Assembly (NCBI GenBank): GCA_039696685.1
Contig: CP155566.1
Coordinates: 2,542,001-2,606,000, forward strand
Reading direction: 5' to 3'
Origin: Vibrio sp. CDRSL-10 TSBA
GTDB lineage: Bacteria > Pseudomonadota > Gammaproteobacteria > Enterobacterales > Vibrionaceae
Length of the DNA stretch: 64,000 bases
A model generated the notes under the pieces. It saw only the letters and a program-made list of their open reading frames with translations. It made no database searches and was not told the DNA's origin. Of the stretch, positions 9,741-20,150 are shown piece after piece. Every line of letters begins with the position of its first letter. Within the stretch, counting starts at the first letter, position 1. The translations under genes were made by a program, and so were the position numbers.

Positions 9741-11148
9741 TCAACCCGGAATATCGATTCCGGCATCGCGCATTTTGGCCAGTTTGTAGCGCAAAGTGCG
9801 CGGACTGATACCAAGCTTCTCGGCCATCTCTTTACGTCGCCCTTCACATTCCACCAGGGTATCCATGATGATGGCGTACTCCTGATCGCGCAGTTTCGCC
9901 GCCTAAACCGCTGCTCGCGCTGATTGATTTGGCAAAGTCGACTTCGGCAACCGGCTTAATCTCTACCGCGGCGACATCTCCGCTTTCCACCACACTCTGC
10001 AGGCTGCTTGCATCCTGCCAGTCGAGGCCTTCCAACAAAATATGTTGCTGATCAATGTTATCCTGATCACTCAGAATCAGAGCGCGCTGAATCACGTTAT
10101 CCAGTTCGCGCACATTACCCGGCCAGTTGTAGCTCAGCAACTTATTGATCGCACTGTCAGAGACGTCCGGAACCGCCAGGCCCAGCTTTTTACAATGACG
10201 CTCAACCAGATGGATGGCCAGCGGTTCAATATCCCCTTTCCGTTCACACAGCGCCGGCCAGGCGATTGGGAAAACATTGAGACGATAATAAAGGTCTTCG
10301 CGGAATTTTTTCTCTTGCACGTAAGCTTTAAGATCACGGTTACTGGTTGCCAGTACACGCACATCGAGTTTGATGCTCTTACGGCTGCCCAGGCGTTCTA
10401 CTTCACGCTCCTGCAGCACACGCAGCAGTTTGGCCTGCAGGTTAAGATCCATTTCGCTGATCTCATCGAGCAGAATAGTACCGCCCTGAGCCTGCTCAAA
10501 TTTGCCCGGACAAGCCTGAACCGCACCGGTAAACGCGCCTTTCTCGTAACCAAACAGCGTTGCTTCCAGCATGTTATCCGGAATCGCAGCACAGTTAATC
10601 GCAACAAACGGGCCGGCTTTACGCGGTGACGCATTATGGATATAACGGGACATCACTTCTTTACCGGAACCACTTGGTCCGAGTACCATGACATTCGCGT
10701 CGGTTTTCGCTACTTTTTCCGCCAGGCTCAGCAGCTTCAGGCTTTTTTCGTCCGCGACCACAGCGTCACCGTTGTCATCCGATTTCACCGGAGCGTAACG
10801 GCTGACCATGTTCAGTAACACCTCAGGTGCAAAGGGTTTGGCCATATAATCAATCGCGCCTTCCTTCATCGCTGACACTGCATCTTCAATATTGGCATAC
10901 GCGGTCATCAGCAGCACCGGCAGATTCGGCCAATGTTGTTTGATGTTACGTAGCAGGGCCAAGCCGCCCATTCCTGCCATTTGCACGTCAGAGACCACGA
11001 TATCAACCGGATAGGTTTTCAGTTTCAACAACGCATCCTCGGCACAATCGGCTTCAAGCCATTCGTAGCCCGCTAATGCCAGAGTGTCTACCAATGCTTC
11101 GCGTAGACCTTCATCATCTTCAACGATTAAGACTTTACTTTGAGCCAT
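9741..11148 (-). CDS. flrC: Sigma-54-dependent flagellar response regulator FlrC (frame break at 9894-9896)
   Basis: About 468 residues. The receiver domain (residues 1-120) has the phosphoacceptor Asp in VVSDVQM. The AAA+ domain has Walker A GPSGSGKE and the sigma-54 contact loop GAFTGA. A Fis-type helix-turn-helix ends the protein (RKEMAEKLGISPRTLRYKL). The frame breaks near the C-terminus, where GAAC appears as GAAAC; correction recovers LRDQEYAIIMDTLVECEG and the DNA-binding helix. The start is the third of three tandem ATGs, 6 bases after GGGAGA, overlapping the flrB stop. FlrC is activated by FlrB and drives class III sigma-54 promoters such as fliK. Confidence 0.93.
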
Positions 11149-11150
11149 CA

Positions 11151-12204
11151 TCATTCTCCCGAGTCTGAGTGAGAAGTGTGTGGTTGACGCTCCAGAGGCA
11201 AACACATGGTAAAACAGGCACCATCCCCCGGTTCAGAAATCAACTCAAGTTGGCCGTCGTGTGCACGACACACCATTTGTACAACCGCAAGACCAAGGCC
11301 GGTGCCTTGTGAGCGGGTGGTGAAGAAACGGCTCCATAATTTTTTGTTGCAGCTCTTTCGCCACGCCCGGACCATTGTCCTGCACGGAAATTTTTAACAC
11401 GCCATTCACCGGCCGGAAAAAGACATCGATTTGAGCGCCTTTACCGACGATTTGAATCGCATTCATTACCAGGTTACTTAACGCAGAAGCAATCGCATTA
11501 ACGTTGCCCATCAGTTGGGTCTCTTCCTGCTCTACTTCCTGGCCGTAATCAATCTGATTATTTTTTACGGCGGTTTCGATCATCGGCAAAAATTCATTCA
11601 CCAGATCGGCCACCGTAAAAGGCTGAATCACTTTGTTATCGCCGCCTTTGGCGAACAGCAGCATGTCGTTGACCTGTTTTTCCAGGTCATGCAAGCGATC
11701 CACCAATTTGCTTTGGAAACGCTCGCGGGTGGGCTGAGGCAGATTAGGCGCAGACAGGTTGGAGGCATACAGCATCGCGCTCGACAACGGCGTTCTGACC
11801 TGATGCGCCAAGGACGCCACCATACGGCCAAGCGATGACAAACGTTGCAGATCGCTGACCCGAGACTGCAATAGTCGGGTTTCCGTCAGATCCGTGATAA
11901 GTATCAGTTGTCCGGTCGCCGATGCTGAGATAGCCAAACGCACCTTACGTCCGTTCCGCAACGAGATTTCGTGGCCGTCGTCTTCGCGCGGTGCAAAAGC
12001 GGCCTGAATAATGGTATACCAGCGCTCCCCCAGCAGCGGCACTTCAAGCAGACGCTGAGCTTCAGGGTTGGCTTCACGCACTATGCCCTGAGTATCGAGC
12101 AAAATCACTCCGGCTGGCATGACATCCAGTACTTGTTTGTAGCGCTCCACCTGATGCTCAAGGGAGTCTAAATGAGAATGCTGTTCTTGCGCTGCCTGGT
12201 CCAT
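11151..12204 (-). CDS. flrB: Flagellar sensor kinase FlrB (frame break at 11326-11328)
   Basis: About 350 residues and no membrane segment, so cytoplasmic. A PAS domain (YKQVLDVMPAGVILLDTQGI) is followed by the H-box (SLAHQVRTPL) and the ATPase domain (N-box LVMNAIQI, G1 DNGPGV, G2 GTGLGLAVV). The frame breaks between G1 and G2 at 11326-11328, where GTTC in the coding strand appears as GTTTC; removing one T gives KIMEPFFTTRSQGTGLGLA. FlrB phosphorylates FlrC, encoded just after it with overlapping stop and start codons. Confidence 0.92.
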
Positions 12205-12244
12205 CGTCGGAAATCTGCCTCTAAATACAACAATAGCCTGTAAC

Positions 12245-12259
12245 GCAAGATGCGTGCCA
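12245..12259 (-). promoter_or_regulatory. Sigma-54 promoter for flrBC
   Basis: Minus-strand TGGCACGCATCTTGC is a perfect TGGCAC-N5-TTGC element, 41 bases upstream of the flrB start and downstream of flrA. This fits the known scheme in which FlrA with sigma-54 turns on flrBC. Confidence 0.9.
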
Positions 12260-12319
12260 GGCTATTTACATTATTTTTCAGCAGGTTAATGCTATGACAA
12301 TAAATTGACTCAGCAAAAA

Positions 12320-13787
12320 TCAGCGCTGCATGTTGTATTTCCGCATTTTCTCAACCAAGGTTGTGCGGCGCATACCCAACATATCAGCGGCACGAGCCAC
12401 AACACCACCCTGAGCATCCAGAGCCTGATTAATGAGGTTCACTTCCAGATCGGCCAGCAACTCTTTCAGATTCACACCTTCCGGGGGCAGTGATTGTGGG
12501 GCATCGAGCTGCTCATCAAGGTCTTCATCCTGACCAAAACTGAAGTCTTCCGAGAAAATATCCGCCAGTACATCGCGCTCCTGCTCTTCAACTGAGCTGA
12601 AACGACTTGGCTCAGGCTGGAATTCAGGAATATCACTGTAACGGTATTTGGTCGGCAGATGGTTAACATCCACCAGACTGTTCGGATACAGGATGACCAT
12701 GCGCTCGACCAGATTAGCCAACTCGCGCACATTACCCGGCCAGTCGTGCTCCATCAGAGAATTGATCGCACGCGGTGTGAAACAGATAGGCAGGCCGCCT
12801 TCCGCTTCCAGGCGGGTCATCAGCTCCTGCAGCAGTAGCGGAATATCTTCTTTGCGCTCTTTCAGCGCCGGCATTTCAATCGGGAACACATTGAGGCGAT
12901 AGTAAAGATCTTCACGGAAACGCTGATCATCGATCATCGTTTCCAGATTGCGGTGCGTTGCCGCAATCACGCGAACATTGGCTTTAATCGTACTGTTACC
13001 GCCAACGCGCTCAAAACAGCGCTCTTGCAGCACTCGCAGCAACTTCACCTGCATGCTCATCGGCATATCGCCGATTTCATCCAGGAACAGTGTACCGCCG
13101 TCAGCCAGTTCAAAACGCCCTTTACGCGAGGTAATCGCGCCGGTGAAGGCGCCTTTTTCATGACCAAACAGTTCACTTTCCAGCAGATCGGCCGGAATAG
13201 CACCACAGTTAATCGGCACGAAAGGTCCGCCACGGCGTGACGAATGGTAATGGATGTTACGTGCCACCACTTCTTTACCTGTCCCGGACTCCCCCAGGAT
13301 AAGTACATTGGCTTCGGTGCCCGCGACTTGTTCAATTAGGTGACGAACTTCCTGAATACCATGACTTTGCCCGACCAGGCTGCGAAACAGCGTGTTTTTA
13401 CGCGCACTAGCCATGACCTGAATGCCTTTACGCCCCAGGAAACTCTTTGCAGTGTCTCAGTGCATCACTAAGCTGCGGATAATTGAGTGGAAAATCCAGC
13501 TCACCAACAAAATGGGGAAACTCTTCCAGCGAGTACGGCTGCTTATTCGCGACCAGCAGCGGGATGTGGTTAGCTTTTGCAAGAGAATTCGACAGCAACT
13601 CAGGTAAGCACTGCGTTCCGAGGGAGCCCAAGATGCATCCAGCCCAAACAGCCGACCAATCAATCTGATCCAACTGAGAAGACTCAATCACCTCACATTG
13701 CTCTCCAACAAATTCTAATATGGTACTGAGACTCAGACGAATAGATGGATCGTCTTCAATCACAAGTAGTTTTGCTAAACCTTGCAT
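12320..13787 (-). CDS. flrA: Master flagellar activator FlrA (frame break at 13440-13442)
   Basis: About 488 residues, the expected length. The N-terminal FleQ-type domain starts [13 protein letters not shown] (ATG 13787) and is receiver-like. The AAA+ domain has Walker A GESGTGKE and the loop GAFTGA, and a Fis-type helix-turn-helix closes the protein ([19 protein letters not shown]). The frame breaks in the linker at 13440-13442, where GTTC on the coding strand appears as GTTTC; the corrected join is [19 protein letters not shown]. FlrA with sigma-54 is at the top of the Vibrio flagellar cascade; in cholera vibrios it is inhibited by c-di-GMP. Confidence 0.94.
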
Positions 13788-13909
13788 AGGTGAGATTATT
13801 TGCCTTAATTCTGGAATGTTGTTGTCGCGCTGCTGCATGTCATCATCAGGCCCGACAATTTATAATATCTATCTGTCTAAACGATAGACAATTTGTGGCA
13901 TTCAGCAAC

Positions 13910-13935
13910 AAAAAAGCCACTGGCTAGTTAGTGGC
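13910..13935 (-). terminator. Intrinsic terminator after fliS
   Basis: Minus-strand GCCACT, 8-base loop, AGTGGC followed by six T. It ends the flagellin/flaG/fliD/flaI/fliS transcripts ahead of flrA. Confidence 0.82.
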
Positions 13936-14014
13936 TTCTATTCTATTTCATTATAAAAATAAGGCAACCTGGCAATTAACCGATGTGATATCAGTTAAAA
14001 GTTTCAAAAATTCC

Positions 14015-14425
14015 TTAGATTCCCACTTCTGAGGCAGTCAGATTGTGGTATTCAGCCGGAATTTGATCCCAGGCAGACTTGATTTCACGCAAAATATCAA
14101 TAACGTCATCAATAGGCTGAGGGTCATTCTCATAGTTTGCCGTCGTGATCTGGGTGATCATAAATTCATACAACTGATCGAGATTCTGGGCGATTTCGCC
14201 GCCATCATTCATCGACAGACAGCTGCGCAGGCTGATGACAATTTCTAACGCCTTACCAAGACGTTCGCCTTTCACCGGAATATGGCCCTGCAGCATCGCC
14301 GCCTTACCCTGAATAAGGCGTTCAATTGCGCCACCCATCAGCATCTGAACGATTTTATGCGGTGAGGCCGCACTTAGCTGGCTATCCACTGATACTTTTT
14401 TGTACGCCTGTAAAGAACCACGCAT
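14015..14425 (-). CDS. fliS: Flagellin export chaperone FliS
   Basis: 136 residues with the conserved FliS start (RGSLQAYKKVSVDSQLSAASPHKIVQMLMGGA) and helical body. FliS binds the disordered C-terminal end of newly made flagellins and keeps them monomeric until export. It follows flaI by 11 bases. The frame is intact. Confidence 0.94.
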   Translation of the reverse strand: MRGSLQAYKKVSVDSQLSAASPHKIVQMLMGGAIERLIQGKAAMLQGHIPVKGERLGKALEIVISLRSCLSMNDGGEIAQNLDQLYEFMITQITTANYENDPQPIDDVIDILREIKSAWDQIPAEYHNLTASEVGI

Positions 14426-14436
14426 AGTCTTCCTCT

Positions 14437-14742
14437 TTATAAAAACTTTTTGTATTGCTGAACCGATTTGTTGCCATAGCGATACTTATGCAACAATCGA
14501 CCTATCGCAGTCGTTTGTGACTGCATCTGTTCAACAAGCTGTTGTGTTTGCAAAATTGCCTTGCGCCAAACCTCAGAATGGGCAAATTCCGGATTGTCGG
14601 CTGCATAGAGTAACAATCCTTGCAATAACCGTTCTCTCTTATCGACCAAGTGTACAATTTCTTCAGTGTTAATGTCTTGTACTGAAAGACTCTGCTTTAA
14701 TTGGTGATCTAGATCACATAAAGCTTGCAGTTCGTCATCCAT
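14437..14742 (-). CDS. flaI: Flagellar protein FlaI (Vibrio polar flagellum, FliT-like position)
   Basis: 101 residues, mostly helical and charged. It lies between fliD and fliS, where Vibrio polar clusters carry flaI and enterics carry fliT. Length and helical character would suit a FliD chaperone, but that role is inference from position. It begins one base before the fliD stop codon, so translation is probably coupled. Confidence 0.75.
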   Translation of the reverse strand: MDDELQALCDLDHQLKQSLSVQDINTEEIVHLVDKRERLLQGLLLYAADNPEFAHSEVWRKAILQTQQLVEQMQSQTTAIGRLLHKYRYGNKSVQQYKKFL

Positions 14743-14743
14743 G

Positions 14744-16734
14744 TTACTGACCTAACATGCTCATCATGCTCGATAGCTGGGACTGCATGTTACTGGTTGC
14801 ATCCTGCATGGCAGAGAAGCGCGCATGAGTGCGCTGCTGTAAATTATCCATGCGGCGATCTAATGCCGCCTGGTCATCCGTCAGGCGTCTGTCCTGCTCA
14901 CCGAGGCTACGTTCACGAGTGCGAATCGAACCGGTCACACCGGTCATACTCTGAATCGCATCTTCTACTTTGCGTGCGAAGCCCTGGTTGCCGCCAAAAA
15001 ACTCGCCCAGACGAGTGAAGTTATTGTTCAGCTGGCGATCGAGCATGTCATGATTGATCTCCAGTGTTCCCTGCCGTGTCGTCGTGATACCAAACTCAGT
15101 CAGACTGCGGATATCTTGCGGGGCCCCTTCTACCGGCGATGAAAACACCGAACGTAAGCGCGAATGCGCGCTGCGCACCACACTGTCACCGGCCAGAGGG
15201 CCAGCCTGCCCAGTAGTGGGGTCAACACTGCTCAGATCCTGGCTGACGGCAAAAAACTGGTTATACGCTGCGACAAATTGTTCAATATCCTGACGCACAC
15301 TGTCGCGGTCATATTCAATATCGATTTCAGCAGGCCTATCACCCGGATTGGTTTTACCACTCAGAGTCAAATCAACTCCGTCAATGGCATTTTCAATCAC
15401 GTTGTTTTCACTCGACAACTTAGCGACACCGTCCAGCATCACCATGGAATCCTGCCCGGCCTGAACCTGAATCATTCCGGAATAACCATCAAATGAATCT
15501 TGTGCCGCTTTCAGTTTCCTGCTGCGCCTGTTCAAGTTGCTCGAGACGTTCGCGCTCTGCTTCGGGCAGTTTAGCGCGTTCAGCTTGCTTAGCTTCTTCC
15601 GGCGTCATATTGCCGCTTTGCACGGCGGCGTCAATGGCAGCCTGTTCACGGGCCAATTGGGCATCGAGACGAGCCTGAGCCTCTTGCGGCGTAACATAGG
15701 AATCAGTGAGCGTACCGGAGGCAGTATTGCTCCAGCCCGGCACTTGCGACGATTTTTCCTGCGCCGCATTGTCTAACTCAGCTTCCGGCTCTGAGTAGGA
15801 ATCGAGTAAGGTGCCCGAAGCCGTTTCAGTCCAGCCCGGGATTCGGTCTTGTGGTCTCAGATAACGGTTTGCATCCGTGCCTGCTTGCGCCGCGGCACGT
15901 ACTGCATCATCGGAAAGATCGGCCGAATCAGAACTTTGATCGGTGCTTTGTGCAGCAGAATTAACGTGATCAGACATGGCCTGATCGACATTTCGTGCCG
16001 CCTCGCCAATCCGGTCGGCAACTTTAGCGGCAACTTCTTGCTGCTCGGGTGTCAACGGGGCAATCAACTGCTGTGCTTTAGCACGTGCTGATTCCAGATC
16101 TTTAACCCGATCTTCTAACGTTTTGTATTCCAGGCGATGCAATGCATCCCCGGCTGGGGCATCGGCACGAATACTAATGCGGTGATTCGCACCGGATAAA
16201 TTTGAAGCGACGATCAAACGCGGCCCGTCAACATCATTGATGACCGAAGCTCGAACCCCCGGGTTACGGTCTTCGTCGTTAATGCCGCGAAACTACATCA
16301 ATCAAGCGGGATCGCCCGCGCACATCGACACTGAACGATTGATCACCAAGAGAAATCTGCAGCTTGCCCGGGCCAAATCTGGCATCTTCCGGTAATACCG
16401 CTGATGCCAGTTTATGACTTTGGGCAAGCTGCAGCACATCGACTGCGTATCTGCCTGCGATTGCGTCTGTGGATGCTGTCGCAGATACCACTTTTTCGTC
16501 AGTTGTATCGACTTTACGTACGGCAAAAGCCTCCTGCTGACGAAAATTCGTCATCAGGTTACGCATGGTATCCAGCGACTCTCTGAGTCTGCCATAGGCA
16601 CTGATACTGGTATCAATTTCACTGCGCTTGTTGTCAATGCTTTGCTGCTTGGGGGCACGCTCTGCATTCACAATTCCGCTGACCACTGAATTAATATCAA
16701 AGCCAGTGTTCATTCCCATTGGGCCTAAACTCAT
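14744..16734 (-). CDS. fliD: Flagellar cap protein FliD (two frame breaks, 15515-15517 and 16290-16292)
   Basis: About 662 residues once two breaks are repaired. The N-terminal part (MSLGPMGMNTGFDINSVVSGIV) carries the FliD core helix; the C-terminal half holds the FliD_C domain (VDLTLSGKTNPGD, DIEQFVAAYNQFF). Both breaks are GAAC read as GAAAC, on the plus strand at 16290-16292 and on the coding strand at 15515-15517. Repair gives LIDVVRGINDEDRNPG and QAQQELKAAQDSFDG. FliD caps the filament and directs flagellin polymerisation. The middle holds a 33-residue internal duplication described separately. Confidence 0.92.
15690..15846 (-). repeat. 99-bp internal duplication inside fliD
   Basis: Two 33-residue units, IPGWTETASGTLLDSY... 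and VPGWSNTASGTLTDSY..., lie in tandem in the exposed middle region of FliD. The conserved part PGW-x-x-TASGTL-x-DSY is clear in both. Confidence 0.8.
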
Positions 16735-16755
16735 TATTTCACCTCAAAAAAACGA

Positions 16756-17214
16756 TTACACCTTGGTCAGTAACAGACCCGATGTCGGGCTCTGTCCCTG
16801 CGCCAGGCGTCGTAAAACCTCAAGCATTTCTTCATCTGGAATCTGACGTATTATGTCGCCGGTTGAGGCCTCATAAATCGTCACAACATCCCGACCTGAT
16901 TCTTCATCCACCCTGAATGCCAGTCCCTTATTGAACGAATCAACAAAATCATTCATCTGTTCAACCATCTTAGCACGTTGCTCCTCGCTGACCCGCTGTT
17001 GTTCACGGGACTGCTCAACGGCGCTTGCCAATGCCTGGTCCTGGCCTCGTTGTGTCTGCTGTGCCATACGTACAGTATTATCGGCACGCTGAACCATACG
17101 GTAGTCATCTTTCGAATCAGAAACGCCTTTCACGCTATCATTTTCTGAAGCAAATTTAATGCCACTCTGCGAGCCGTAAGGCTGGACGTTCGATGTATAG
17201 GATGGTCCGTCCAT
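16756..17214 (-). CDS. flaG: Flagellar protein FlaG
   Basis: 152 residues. The C-terminal FlaG domain is clear (AFRVDEESGRDVVTIYE, then DIIRQIPDEEMLEVLRRLA); the N-terminal half is polar and variable. FlaG influences filament length in polar flagella. GGAGGGAG lies just before the ATG at 17214. It sits between the last flagellin and fliD, and a strong hairpin precedes it. Confidence 0.88.
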   Translation of the reverse strand: MDGPSYTSNVQPYGSQSGIKFASENDSVKGVSDSKDDYRMVQRADNTVRMAQQTQRGQDQALASAVEQSREQQRVSEEQRAKMVEQMNDFVDSFNKGLAFRVDEESGRDVVTIYEASTGDIIRQIPDEEMLEVLRRLAQGQSPTSGLLLTKV

Positions 17215-17237
17215 AACAATCTCCCTCCACCTTATCA

Positions 17238-17260
17238 GCCGTCGTTAAGATAACGACGGC
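17238..17260 (-). promoter_or_regulatory. Perfect 10-bp hairpin between flagellin and flaG
   Basis: GCCGTCGTTA, loop of 3, TAACGACGGC. No T-run follows, so it is not a standard terminator. It could protect the upstream flagellin mRNA or reduce read-through into flaG. Confidence 0.6.
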
Positions 17261-17282
17261 CTAAAGCTCCCAACCACCAGGA

Positions 17283-18414
17283 TTAACCCAGCAGGCTAAG
17301 AGCTGCAGATGGTGCCTGTCTCGCCTGCGCCAGTACCGAAGTACTCGCTTGTTGCAGGATCTGTGACTTGGTCATCGCCGTCGTTTCACGAGCATAGTCA
17401 GTGTCTTTGATACGGCTACGAGACGCGTTCACGTTCTCGTTGATGTTATCAAGGTTGCTGATTGCATGGTTGAAACGGTTTTGGAATGCACCCAGAGATG
17501 CACGTTGACTGTCTACCGATTTCAATGCGCCATCCAGTAGCGCAACCGCTTCTTGCGAGCCCGCAACACTGGTCACATCGATATCTTTTACTGTCACATC
17601 CTGAGCGGCTGCAAAGCCAATCTCGGAGCCAAGATCACCGCCGATGGTGACATCACCGCTTACTTTCTGAGTCGCAGCAAACAGTTGCAGTTTACCATCT
17701 TCGCCGACAGACGCTTTTACATCATCATTCTGACCGTTAATGTAAGTCGCTACTTCTTCTAAATCATCGCCCTGTTTGGCGTTGATGGTCACATTGCGCG
17801 ATTCACCCTGACGATCGGTATAGCTCAGAGTCAGTTCAGTGGCATCGCCAACCGTCCAGTCCGCTGCTTTACCTTCTGCCGCGCGGTAAGATTTACCGCC
17901 CATTGCCATGGTGTCAGAACGCATGTTACCCATGCTCAGATTAACCGCTTCACCGGAATCTGCGCCAATCTGGAATGATTTATTACCAAAAGTACCGTTC
18001 AGTAGTTTGTTACCACCAAATGAGGTGGTTTCCGCAATACGGTTCAGCTCATCATTCAGCGCCGACACTTCTTCTTGAATTGCCTGACGCTCAGAAACCT
18101 GAGTTAGAGCCGTTTGAGGATTGCAATGCCAGGTCACGCATACGTTGCAGAATGTTGGTGCTCTCGTTCATCGCACCTTCAGCGGTTTGCGCGATTGAGA
18201 TACCATCATTTGCGTTACGTACAGCCATATCCAAACCACGACTTTGTGAAGTCAGTCGGTTTGAGATCTGCAGCCCCGCCGCGTCGTCTTTAGCACTGTT
18301 GATACGGTAGCCGGAAGACAGACGTTCCATCGACTTCTGGGCACCGTCAGCTGCACCGTTCAGATAACGCTGGGCGGTCATCGCCGAGACGTTGGTACTT
18401 ACATTAATTGCCAT
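17283..18414 (-). CDS. Polar flagellin, fourth copy (frame break at 18095-18097)
   Basis: About 376 residues after correction. The N-terminal D0/D1 helices ([38 protein letters not shown]) and the C-terminal D0 helix ([25 protein letters not shown]) are both canonical. The frame breaks at 18095-18097, where GTTC of the coding strand appears as GTTTC; the corrected join is [16 protein letters not shown]. It is preceded by its own sigma-28 promoter. It is one of four tandem paralogues and is closest to the third copy. Exact letter name not assigned. Confidence 0.92.
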
Positions 18415-18497
18415 ATTGTGATCTCCTAAGGCGGAATAGTTGGCGCGTTTTCGAGTCTCTCACCTCTCGTCCACGCACCTCATTTCTCTCGTATCCT

Positions 18498-18524
18498 TTA
18501 ACGGCGACCACTGAACATCCTTTA
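18498..18524 (-). promoter_or_regulatory. Sigma-28 (FliA) promoter of the fourth flagellin
   Basis: Minus-strand TAAA, 15-base spacer, GCCGTTAA, close to the TAAA-N15-GCCGATAA consensus. It lies about 84 bases before the start codon. Confidence 0.82.
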
Positions 18525-18600
18525 GGCCAAACTGCGACCTTTTTTCCAACAAATGTCCATTTATGAATAAAATGTGACCAAGCACACAAATTTCAGGCAT

Positions 18601-18628
18601 AAAAAATCCAGCCGGAGCTGGATTTTTT
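18601..18628 (-). terminator. Intrinsic terminator of the third flagellin
   Basis: AATCCAGC, 4-base loop, GCTGGATT with T-runs on both sides, 15 bases after the flagellin stop. It isolates this flagellin from the next. Confidence 0.88.
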
Positions 18629-18642
18629 GTTCCTGGAGGCGA

Positions 18643-19776
18643 TTAGCCCAGCAGACTTAGTGCCGCTTGCGGAGTCTGTTTGGCTTGAGCCAGAATTGAG
18701 CTTGAAGCCTGAGACAGAATCTGTGCCTTGGTCATTGCAGTCGATTCTTTCGCGAAATCGGTGTCTTTGATACGGCTCTTAGACGCATTCACGTTTTCGT
18801 TAATGTTGTCCAGGTTGTTGATAGCGTGACCGAAACGGTTCTGGAATGCACCCAGCTCTGCGCGGTGGCTGTCAACATATTTCAGTGCAGCATCAACGAT
18901 GGCAACCGATTCCTGAGCTCCACCTACGCTGGTTACGTCGATGTTGTCAACTGTCACTTGCTGACCGTCACCCATGCCCAGTTCACCAGCCAGACCGCCG
19001 CCAAAAGAAACAGGGCCAGACACTTTGTTGTTGTCAGTGAACACTTGCAGCTGACCATCTTCGTTGACTGACGCTTTGACCATGTCAGTCTGACCATTGA
19101 TGTAGGTCGCCAGCTCTTCGATGTCATCACCCGCTTTCGCGCTGATGTTGATGGTCTGTTCTGTACCTTGCGCATCGTTCAGCGTGATGCTCAGATCGTT
19201 TGAACCATCAGCCACTGTCCAGTCCTGGTCTTTAGCATTTGCTGCCTGGTAGCTGGTACCACCCATCATACGGTTATCACTGCGCATATCTTTCAGGGTC
19301 AGCATCACGGCTTCACCGTTATCCGCACCAATCTGGAATGCTTTGGTTTCGAATGTGCCGTTCAGCAGTTTGTTACCACCGAAAGACGTGGTTTCTGCGA
19401 TACGGTTCAGTTCGTCATTCAGTGCTGTTACTTCTTCCTGAATCGCGACACGGTCTGATTTAGAGTTCGAGCCGTTAGCTGATTGCAGAGACAGGTCACG
19501 CATACGTTGCAGGATATTGGTGGTTTCGTTCATCGCACCTTCTGCAGTCTGCGCCATCGAAATACCATCGTTGGCGTTACGTACCGCGACATCCAGACCG
19601 CGGCTTTGTACATTCAGACGGTTTGAAATTTGCAGACCAGCAGCATCATCTTTAGCGCTGTTGATGCGTGAACCAGAAGACAGACGCTCCATAGAGGTTT
19701 GCTGAGCACTGGTTGCACTGTTCAGGTAACGTTGCGCGGTCATCGCTGATACGTTGGTATTTACATTTACTGCCAT
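18643..19776 (-). CDS. Polar flagellin, third copy
   Basis: 377 residues, intact. It starts [20 protein letters not shown] and ends [25 protein letters not shown], both canonical for the D0 helices that pack the filament core. The central region is shorter than in enteric flagellins, as usual in vibrios. It has its own sigma-28 promoter and terminator, so it is transcribed as a single gene. Confidence 0.95.
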   Translation of the reverse strand: MAVNVNTNVSAMTAQRYLNSATSAQQTSMERLSSGSRINSAKDDAAGLQISNRLNVQSRGLDVAVRNANDGISMAQTAEGAMNETTNILQRMRDLSLQSANGSNSKSDRVAIQEEVTALNDELNRIAETTSFGGNKLLNGTFETKAFQIGADNGEAVMLTLKDMRSDNRMMGGTSYQAANAKDQDWTVADGSNDLSITLNDAQGTEQTINISAKAGDDIEELATYINGQTDMVKASVNEDGQLQVFTDNNKVSGPVSFGGGLAGELGMGDGQQVTVDNIDVTSVGGAQESVAIVDAALKYVDSHRAELGAFQNRFGHAINNLDNINENVNASKSRIKDTDFAKESTAMTKAQILSQASSSILAQAKQTPQAALSLLG

Positions 19777-19858
19777 AGTGGTATCTCCAATTGATTTTCC
19801 GATATTTCCGGTTTCCGACGTCTCGGAAAACCAAGTAGTTCTCTCAAAGTTACTTTCT

Positions 19859-19885
19859 TTAACGGCGTGGGGCTGAAAAGCTTTA
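19859..19885 (-). promoter_or_regulatory. Sigma-28 (FliA) promoter of the third flagellin
   Basis: Minus-strand TAAA, 15-base spacer, GCCGTTAA. The two boxes are identical to those before the fourth flagellin, about 83 bases before the start codon. Confidence 0.83.
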
Positions 19886-20150
19886 GGTCGATTTTAAGAT
19901 TTTTTTGAAAAAAGTTGCTTTAGCGGATTAAAAGTGACGAAACTACAAAAAGAGCTAAAAAATTCCGTTTTTCACTAAAGCTTTTCAAGCGCTTGTCGAT
20001 ACCGCTTGGTTCTGCTTACCAATAAGACTTATTCGCTGTAACAAGACCTGTTCGTTATCACAAAATCTATCAGTGAGCAGAAGCGATGATGAGCATCAGG
20101 TCAGAACAAACCTTTTCCTGACCTTTTCCTAAATAACAGTGAACGGAATG
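19886..20150 (-). other. AT-rich gap between second and third flagellin
   Basis: I see no gene. There are A/T runs just upstream of the sigma-28 promoter that could act as an UP element, and an imperfect inverted AGGTCAG...CTGACCT near 20100-20120 with no T-run. Confidence 0.4.

Noticed and set aside
10042..10629. 195-residue plus-strand ORF opposite flrC
   Set aside because: Antisense of the conserved AAA+ domain of FlrC; no start signal.
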